Assembly (NCBI GenBank): GCA_013350335.1
Contig: CM023534.1
Location: 18,619,302 to 18,683,301, forward strand
Reading direction: 5' to 3'
Length of the DNA stretch: 64,000 bases
Source: Chimonanthus salicifolius
Lineage: Eukaryota > Streptophyta > Magnoliopsida > Laurales > Calycanthaceae
How positions within the stretch are numbered: the first letter of the stretch is position 1; each line of letters starts with the position of its first letter. Under the pieces are notes generated by a model that was not told the origin of the DNA, did not search any database, and saw only the letters and a list, made by a program, of their open reading frames with translations. A program made the translations under genes and the position numbers. Of the stretch, positions 57,238 through 64,000 are shown one piece after another.

Positions 57238-58710
57238 GATACTTTTCAGAGACATGTTCCTAAAATAGGTGGTAGATGGGAGTATCCTCACAATTTATTT
57301 AATTTGAAGGAAGAAAAGTTCTATCCATATGGCCGAAGCTCCTAGCTGAAAGATTAGCCCAACACCCTTAAGCATAGGAAACTAATGAGGAAACTTTCAA
57401 AAGCTACAAGGAATAATGATTTTCTAGAGGTCTTCATGCAATTTTCAACACTCTCTTGTGGGGTTCCTTGAAGCTTAATCCACTTGTTGGGAAGCAGTTC
57501 ATGAGTTTTCCAAAAAGATCCAAATCTGCAGGACCTTTAAAGGAGTGTCTCAAGAATCTTAAATGAAAAACTTCAACGATTTCAAAGAAATGAAACCGAC
57601 AGAGATTTTAGAGCTCCAAGGACTTCAAAGAGAAAGCCCTTGATGTGCTAGAACCTCCAAGAACCTCAAGAAGAAGACCCCCAGAGTGTATGTTCAAAGG
57701 AGTCCAAGACCCTTCAAAGTCCAAGTTTTGCACTCCAAAACAGCCACAGTGCTACCTAAAACGCTTCCTTTTCTCTCCAAACCATGCCTCTCAAATTCCC
57801 CAAAAGTAGGGCTACTTATGGTCAAAGGAAAGGCTAAAAATATTATTTCTTTCTTTTTCTCCACTCCCTTTCAGTTTTAAAATGATTTCTTCACCATCCA
57901 AGCATCAATTCAAACCCTAAATTTTGCATTAGAGAGACAACTTGATGGGCCACACCATGGCACCAAATTTGTGGTAGGCCCCACAAAATTTTGAAGTGGT
58001 TGCATATGCATTTGGAAAATTTATGGCACTTTTAACCATAATTTTTTTTATCTGGACTTAGATTTTAGATTCATAAGTTGCATTGGGGAGAGAACTTAGG
58101 GATCTTTAAGATGGTACCCTAGTGATTATCACGTGACCATCATAGGCAAACCGCACTCCACATCTTTTAATCCATGTATCTATCGACGATCCATGAGTTT
58201 CTTCATGAAGGTAAACAAAGGAACTTTCAAGTGCTTCCCAATTCATGATTGTCTGATGATTATGGATAAGTTCAACAATATATCTTTCGATCCACCAACT
58301 GGATTGATGATTTGTTTCTTCTATAGCATCCCTTGGACATGTCATTTGGTTATCTCCTTAGGCATCTTTGCATAATCTGTCTTCATTTTGATGGATCAAT
58401 CTCTGTAAAGACTTGATTGTCGTGGATCTTGTTAGATCTCCATTTGGTCAACATGCATGAGGTTCAAATTGTTATCAAACCGTAAAAAATCTGATCACCG
58501 TCCATGGATCCTTTTAGATCTGTAGATTTTGTTGAATAAGGACATATCAAAACATATAGAGACCCAGATCATGTGGAGTGCTTGATCAACTCATTGGGAG
58601 CCAGAATCATATCATCTTTTTAAGATATTTTAAGTGCCAAAAAGTGCACTCATGCAAGGAAATTTAAAATGGTTCGGATTTGACATGTGTTAATCTGAGG
58701 TTTTAAACAC
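56301..58710 (+). mobile_element. Possible long LTR remnant
   Basis: It starts TGTTGACACCTAAATTTTCG, a start common in Ty3/Gypsy LTRs. The 2.4 kb has no coding and phrases shared with 50580-50900. No matching end or target duplication could be set, so this is a tentative call. It carries a long TC microsatellite. Confidence 0.35.
57171..57230 (+). repeat. (TC)30 microsatellite
   Basis: Sixty uninterrupted bases of TC. It creates long Ser-Leu frames that are not genes. Confidence 0.98.
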
Positions 58711-58986
58711 TTCCTGCCTACATTTTAAAAAAAAAAAATTGAAGTCTACACCCTCTTAGAGCAGAGCACCTGATTAATCCTTGAAGCATGTGCAAACCCC
58801 CTCTCTCTCTCTTAGCATTTGATGATGACGATTTTAGCGTTTAGATTTTTCTAATATTCTTCAAATCTTCTCTTTTTTTTACTTCTTTTGTTATGATTTG
58901 TTTGTTGCTTTTCTCTTTTTTCTTTTTTTTTTGGTTTCTTCATTAGTTTTTCTCTTTTATTAAGAGTAATGTACATGTGTATAAAA

Positions 58987-59600
58987 CTATGAAGTACGGA
59001 TACTCCAAAACCATTCAAGTATCCGTGTCGGATACGTTTCCGACACGGATACGGCCGGATAAGGCTCAGATACGTATCCAATTAAATAAAATATTTTTTA
59101 AATACGGATACGTCAAAGATACAGTAGCAGACACGGAGGGATACGGCGGGACACAAGACACGACAGCACAGAGAAAAAGAGGGGGGGGGGGGGGGGTTTA
59201 TATATATATATATTTTAGTATTATTTTTTTAACCTCAATAATCATTCACATATTATATACTGTAATATTGTAAATATTTTTTAAACATATTATATATATC
59301 TTTTCATAATACTAAATTGCTAATAGTCTAATCTTTATAATATATATCTTTTGTAATATATATATATATATATAGTATTCATTATAAATATAAAAATATA
59401 ATTTTCTAATGATTTTTATCTCATAGTAGAATTTATGATATTTTTTGTAGCTGTCTGAATTTATTTTGTTGATATATATAATAATTTTTTTAATTCGGCG
59501 TATCCCGCCGCACCCGTATCCTAGTTTTTCAAAATTTGCCGTATCCCCATTTCAGATACGTGTCATATCCAATACGCATACCCGTATCGGTGCTTCTTAG
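58987..59600. mobile_element. Non-autonomous hAT-like element rich in GGATACG
   Basis: The left end is CTATGAAGTACGGATAC and the reverse complement of the right end is CCTAAGAAGCACCGATAC. A perfect 8-bp duplication GTATAAAA flanks it (58979-58986 and 59601-59608). Subterminal regions carry many 'ggatacg/cgtatcc' units in both orientations. The interior includes a G17 run (~59182-59198) and TA repeats. There is no coding. 614 bp. Confidence 0.85.
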
Positions 59601-59625
59601 GTATAAAAATAATATTACTTTTATT

Positions 59626-60603
59626 AAATTTGACCGAATTTGGACTTTGATTCAATCAAAACTTAAATCCAAGGTAGTTGAACTTAAATCCCAATTAAGT
59701 AAGGAGTTTGACATGAAGGACTTTGGAGCAGCCAGAAAAATGTTAGGGATGGAAATTAGGAAAGACAGTAAGGCAGGCAAGCTGTAGTTATCATAGAAGA
59801 ATTACATCTCAAAGGTACTTGAGAAATTCAGCATGCAGAAAGCAAAGTCAGTGTCTACTCCACTTGCAACTCATTTGAGCTTGAGTGCTAGACAGTGTCC
59901 TAGTACAGATGATGAAGTTGTAGAAATGTCCAGAAAGTTGTATGCTAATGCAGTGGGATGCCTCATGTATGCAATGGTTTGTACGAAACCAGATATCGCT
60001 CAAGCAGTCGGTGTGGTCAGAAAATATATGGCGAATACAGGAAAAGAGCATTGGAATGCAATCAAGTGGATTCTCAGGTATTTGAACGGCACCAAAGACT
60101 TGGGTATAATGTTTGAAAGAAAACAAGGGTCAGAAACTGTGGTTGGATATGTAGATGTTGATTATGCAGGGGATCTAGATAAGAGGAGATCCACGACTGG
60201 TTATGTTTATACACTTGCCAGTGGACCCATCAGTTGGAGGTCAGTGCTTCAGTCTACTACAACTCTATCCACTACAGAGGTAGAGTATATGGCATTGACA
60301 GGGGCTTCTAAGGAAGTAGTGTGGTTGAGAGGTTTGGTGAATCGATTGGGTATTAATCAGAAGTCAATCTCCATATATTGTGACAGTCAGAGTGCTATGT
60401 ATTTGTCAAAGAATCAGGTATATCATGCTAGGACAAAGCAAATAGCAGTGATGTATCACAGGGTTCGAGACTGGATTGCAGATGGTGAATTCTCCATTCA
60501 GAAGATTCACACAGATGAAAATATTGCAGACATGCTTACCAAGTCGGTTACCACAGAGAAGTTCAGGCATTGCCTGGACTTGCTCAATCTCTCATCATGC
60601 TAG
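59626..60603 (+). pseudogene. Ty1/Copia pol remnant: RT C-terminus and RNase H
   Basis: One frame reads LSKEFDMKDFGAARKMLGME, then two stops (~59785-59797), NYISKVLEKFSMQKAKSVST, YANAVGCLMYAMVCTKPDIA, ILRYLNGTKDLGIMF, then RNase H: VGYVDVDYAGDLDKRRSTTG, WRSVLQSTTTLSTTEVEYMA, IYCDSQSAMYLSKNQVYHAR, ending DMLTKSVTTEKFRHCLDLL. The RNase H acids (D, E, D) are visible. Gag, protease, integrase and most of RT are missing on the left, where the hAT element lies. A 3' LTR follows at 60720. Confidence 0.93.
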
Positions 60604-60719
60604 AGATTCGACTAGCACCTTTGAGGTGCAGGAGTGGTGGGAGTCACTTCCACCAAGTGGAGGTGCTACATACATTTCAACATTCTTCAAGGGTTGGCAT
60701 TTTTCGCCAAGGTGGAGAT

Positions 60720-60996
60720 TGTTGGATTTGGCTCAAAAGGCCAACATTAAGTTGGGCCCAATAGGCCCAAGTCTTCATGTAAGCCCAAACATATAAGGGC
60801 TATTTTCTCTCTAGGGTTTTCTCTAAGCTAGGGGTTTTTTCTCAAAGAGAAGAGAGGAGAGACTATGGAGATCGTTGTAGCACCCTGTTTATCTTCTTCA
60901 TAGTGAATTGAGCAGATTACTCCATGGACGTAGCCTTTGGGTGAACCACGTAAAAACCTTGTGTTCTTGCATGTGGTTTGATGATTTGTGTTCAAT
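60720..60996 (+). repeat. 3' LTR (probably truncated) of the Copia remnant
   Basis: The purine tract 'ccaaggtggaga' is followed directly by TGTTGGATTTGGCTC, a standard Copia 3' LTR junction. The LTR contains 'accacgtaaaaaccttgtgt'. The end near 'gttcaatcca' is uncertain and no target duplication exists because the 5' half is lost. Confidence 0.7.
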
Positions 60997-61053
60997 CCAC
61001 TGGCACCTAAGTCAAAATAATCATCCTTCCAAGTCAATGACATTGAGCCGGAA

Positions 61054-61617
61054 TTGACAGAGATAGATAAGATCTCGACATTGATCGTATCGGAGTCGGG
61101 CTCAAGATTCGTGCTTGTTTCCTCAAGATGTGTGCTAGTTTCCTCGGGATTTGGGCATATTCCCCTGGAGACAGCCTCAAAATTCATGCCTATTCCCCCG
61201 AAGACCGCCTCCAAATTCGTACATGCTCCCCCAAAGAGAGTGACCCCACAAACAGTGCCCGTGCTAAAGGATGAGTCAGTTGCGTTGCCGAATCCAAAGT
61301 CGATGCAACCGACGACTGTTGACCCACCATTAGTGTTGCGACTGCCACATGTGTCACTCGCATCATCGAAGAAGGAGATCTTTCTAGTCCGTGAGTTATC
61401 GAAAGTCGATCCACCATTGACGTCACAACCGCCACAGACACCTTATGCATCACAGGCGTCACCAAAGACAGAACTGATCGAAAGTGACCATTATTTGTTC
61501 TCCTTTGACGTCAAGCAAGCTCTCGTTGTTGTTGAAAACGCATTGCATCATGTTGCTCCTACTGTCGTTGTAGAACCCCACATGCATATTGAAATCACGA
61601 ACATCAAGGTTCCCTAA
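61054..61617 (+). CDS. 187-codon frame in an LTR-retrotransposon 3' region, unknown product
   Basis: Starts MTEIDKISTLIVSESGSRFV and ends EPHMHIEITNIKVP. The middle is Pro/Ser-rich with two 'DPPL..(R/Q)LP/PP' repeats and 'ETASKF/KTASKF' repeats. No known domain is recognised. It ends ~120 bp before a purine tract and a 3' LTR start (61741), so it is most likely the 3' end of an LTR element (gag/env-like accessory or a degenerate linker), not a host gene. No second exon is evident. Confidence 0.4.
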   Translation: MTEIDKISTLIVSESGSRFVLVSSRCVLVSSGFGHIPLETASKFMPIPPKTASKFVHAPPKRVTPQTVPVLKDESVALPNPKSMQPTTVDPPLVLRLPHVSLASSKKEIFLVRELSKVDPPLTSQPPQTPYASQASPKTELIESDHYLFSFDVKQALVVVENALHHVAPTVVVEPHMHIEITNIKVP

Positions 61618-61740
61618 TCTAAGTGATGTGTTTGACGTGTTTGAACCATCAAGACACAAGAAAAACACCATCAAATATCGTAGATTCTCGCATTGAATAC
61701 GAACTCGAAGATGAGTTCCTTTTCAACCACGGGGGACTGA

Positions 61741-62290
61741 TGTAGGATAACTCGCAGTTGACCCGACCTGGCCAAGAAAATCCAAAACCCGACCGATTCT
61801 AGTTTCTATTTTTATTTTTTGTTTATCTTTGACAAGGTGGTGTATTTTTCTTTTTATTTTCAATTTTCGTTTTTATTTATTTCCTAATTTTTAGCATTAG
61901 GATTTGGCTATAAATACCCATTAGTGGATGTAATCAGCATTATGATTGATTAATGGAAACTTGATTTTCTCTCTTTCCTATCCAGGGTGGATTCCAGTCT
62001 CTCTCTACTCCTCTTCTTATCTCTTCTTTCTTCGGTGGATTATGAATTCTTCCTCTCCTCTTCTTCTCTCTCTAAGTTCAAGCAACCTACCAGCGATGGT
62101 GCTCGCTGGTCCCCTTTTATCTCCCTCCTCTGCTCGTGTTTTCTCTTACAGAGCTCAAAGGAACGGCCAGTTCTCCTTGACACCCTGCCCAGCAATGGTG
62201 ATGGCAGGGACCCCGTGCCAACCCAAAATCTGCTTCCCTTCAACGCCGTTGCAGACCCACACTCCGCCCCTTGCTGCAACCAATGTCACA
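61741..62290 (+). mobile_element. 3' LTR of a probable LTR retrotransposon
   Basis: The purine tract 'ccacgggggactga' is followed by TGTAGGATAACTCGCAGT. A TATA box 'ctataaatacc' at 61908 is followed by a CT-rich leader, as expected for U3-R. The 3' end (perhaps 'caatgtcaca', ~62288) is not confirmed. No 5' LTR is in the window. Confidence 0.55.
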
Positions 62291-63530
62291 AATACCATTC
62301 TCGGGATATTAACAGGAACTGGTAATAACGGGATATTTTCAAATTATCGGGATTTTACCAGGAATTTAACGGGAAAATCTCAAAGAAAATATAAATATTT
62401 AAAAAAATAAAAATAAAGATATTTTAGATTTTATCTTAACAAACAATTCATTAAATTTTGTTTGAAATTTTAGTTTGATCCTTTTATTTATTTTAATATT
62501 GTAGATTTCAATATTATTTTACTTTATTCTTTAGCTACACCCGTTTGTCAAAAAATTTAAATTAATAAGGCGATTATACTTTCTATTATTTATAATTTGA
62601 AGTTCATAATTATTTACTTTTTCTCATGATTTATACTTTTTATTTTTTATTACCCGTCACATAAAATTTTTATTATTATAGCTTCTAGAAATTAAAGAGA
62701 AATACGGGCTTCATGTGTCTATGAGGTAATATTAATAAGTCTCTCTTTATTTTACATATTTTTATATAAATTTTTATTTTTAAATACTGACATAACATAG
62801 GGCCAAAGTTTTCAAATTTATACAACCTAATCATAAAAATATTTTTTATTTTTAGTAACTCTTTAAATATGTTTTATTTATTTTCAAATCATAATTTAAA
62901 CTAGACTAAATAATGTCACTTATCAAATATAAATATCAAATCTCTTTCTATTTTAGTTAATTGTTATATTTTGATATATTTTTTAATATTAATATAAACA
63001 AAACTTAGTAAATATTTATCCAATTAATTAACAATATTATTGACCTAAATTCCATATGTGAATTTAAACATATGTATTTGTATGGAACTATTGACCTAAA
63101 TTCCAAATACCAACATATTGAGTGTTGGCATTTTTTGCTTATAAAATTTCAAGCGAATAAAAAATAAGTTTGGAGCTTGACATTTCATCATTATCCTCTT
63201 CAAAGACAATGTCTCATCTATTTGTATCAACTTTAGAGTTTTCCGCACAACCTATCGACTATGTTGCACGGGCCTTCAAAATGTGTGACACATCTATATT
63301 TGACACATCTTAGACACTTTTCCATATCCGACTCTTCATGTACTCTTCTAGTACTTTATACTTAACATTGTTTTCCAAACGAAGAAGAAAATAGCATCAC
63401 TCTTTTCTCTTTTTGAAACCTAACTAAAATACTAATATGTTTGTTACTTTATTGAGTAAACCTAGTCTAATATTTGCTATTAGTGTTATTTTCGCACTTT
63501 ATTTTTTTTTAAAAGCAAATGTAAATATAA
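62291..63530. other. Very AT-rich region, nothing recognised
   Basis: A short zone of 'gggatatt/aacggga' motifs (62300-62385) is followed by ~1.1 kb of AT-rich DNA without genes. Confidence 0.4.
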
Positions 63531-63539
63531 ATATGCCAG

Positions 63540-64000
63540 GTTCACGAGTCCTATGTTTCTAGATTGATTGGGTATGACACCTCAATTAGATATCGGACTT
63601 GATACAATCATGTTATCCATCACTGACATTACTATTTCTTTATGCAATACAAAGTCATCTTCAATTTTAATTAGTTCATCCTCTCTATTCACAAATCCAC
63701 TAAACTTGCACTCATATCATTCTTGTCTTTGACCTATGAATTTTCAAAAGCTTTGCTTCAAAGAGTTCCTGCATGCTGGCCGCTTACATTTTAGCTAATT
63801 TTTTATTCTCATTAATCAGTGTTGTATCATTTGTGAACCACATACACCAAGAAACTTCATCTTGGAGTTCTAATATTAAGTTGTCTATAAATAAGGAAAA
63901 TAAATAAGGGTTCTCGTAGACACTTGGTGAAGGCACACTCCAATTGTTAACTTTTTTGTCTTTCCTCAAGCTGTTTTTACTCTTGTGATTGCTCCTCCCT
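63540..64000 (-). pseudogene. RTE-type LINE reverse transcriptase remnant, runs off the window
   Basis: The minus strand reads SPSVYENPYLFSLFIDNLIL, ELQDEVSWCMWFTNDTTLIN, with ELFEAKLLKIHRSKTRMI in another frame and VNREDELIKIEDDFVLHK near 63690. This matches the same RT region as the RTE remnant at 18808, where LHQGS...PYLF, QDEVPWCMLFADD and the S-KT block are expected. ADD has become TND and frames shift, so it is dead. It would be sense-oriented in the dehydrogenase intron if that gene continues to the right. Confidence 0.7.

Noticed and set aside
56970..57345. Long Ser-Leu reading frames
   Set aside because: They are produced by the (TC)30 microsatellite at 57171-57230; no other coding signal.
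59182..59198. G17 run as a functional G-quadruplex
   Set aside because: A single homopolymer inside a hAT-like element; length may be a sequencing artefact and nothing around it suggests function.

Overview
This is nuclear DNA of a flowering plant. The genes are split by GT-AG introns, one is a plastid-type leucine biosynthesis enzyme, and transposon relics fill most of the space between and inside them. Nothing in the sequence fixes the species. Introns of 3-6 kb swollen by nested elements point to a TE-rich, fairly large genome. No bacterial, organellar or CRISPR-like content was seen.

Four host genes can be rebuilt exon by exon. (1) 13399-21853, minus strand: a complete six-exon glycolipid transfer protein gene (GLTP1 type, 202 aa), with a probable non-coding first exon near 23139-23290. 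(2) 34090-34890, plus: a two-exon gene for a small secreted cysteine-rich, defensin-like peptide (96 aa) with a good TATA box. (3) 40768-42805, plus: a three-exon 2-oxoglutarate/Fe(II) dioxygenase, gibberellin-oxidase-like, with all catalytic residues. (4) 45674-55642, minus: the last nine coding exons of 3-isopropylmalate dehydrogenase. Its N-terminal exon(s) are not in the window and probably lie beyond the right edge. The four genes do not form a pathway.

Layout: 1-5500 holds an LTR remnant and a 3.3 kb solo LTR with a 5-bp target duplication (TSD) and an unusual array of hairpin repeats. 5527-11446 is a 5.9 kb Mutator-like element (MULE) with ~390 bp terminal inverted repeats (TIRs), a decayed transposase and a second, convergent decayed gene. 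11.5-13.4 kb holds SINE-like sequence and a fresh 38-bp triplication. 13.4-23.3 kb is the GLTP gene with an LTR and nested LINEs in intron 2. 23.4-24.5 kb is palindromic foldback DNA. 25220-26996 is another solo LTR. 27861-30865 is a short-LTR retroelement that carries fragments of two unrelated host genes, a calmodulin-like EF-hand gene and an MFS transporter gene; this is the most interesting object here. 33-40 kb carries the cysteine-rich peptide gene, a Mutator MITE, a hAT element, a duplicated block and a small LTR element. 40.7-42.8 kb is the dioxygenase. 45.7-64 kb is the dehydrogenase gene, with LINEs, a split minisatellite, a hAT element, Copia and other LTR-retrotransposon remnants and an RTE LINE in or beside its introns.

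All calls come from reading the sequence and from family knowledge. No database search was run, so family names for repeats are inferences. Exon borders rest on splice sites plus reading-frame continuity.
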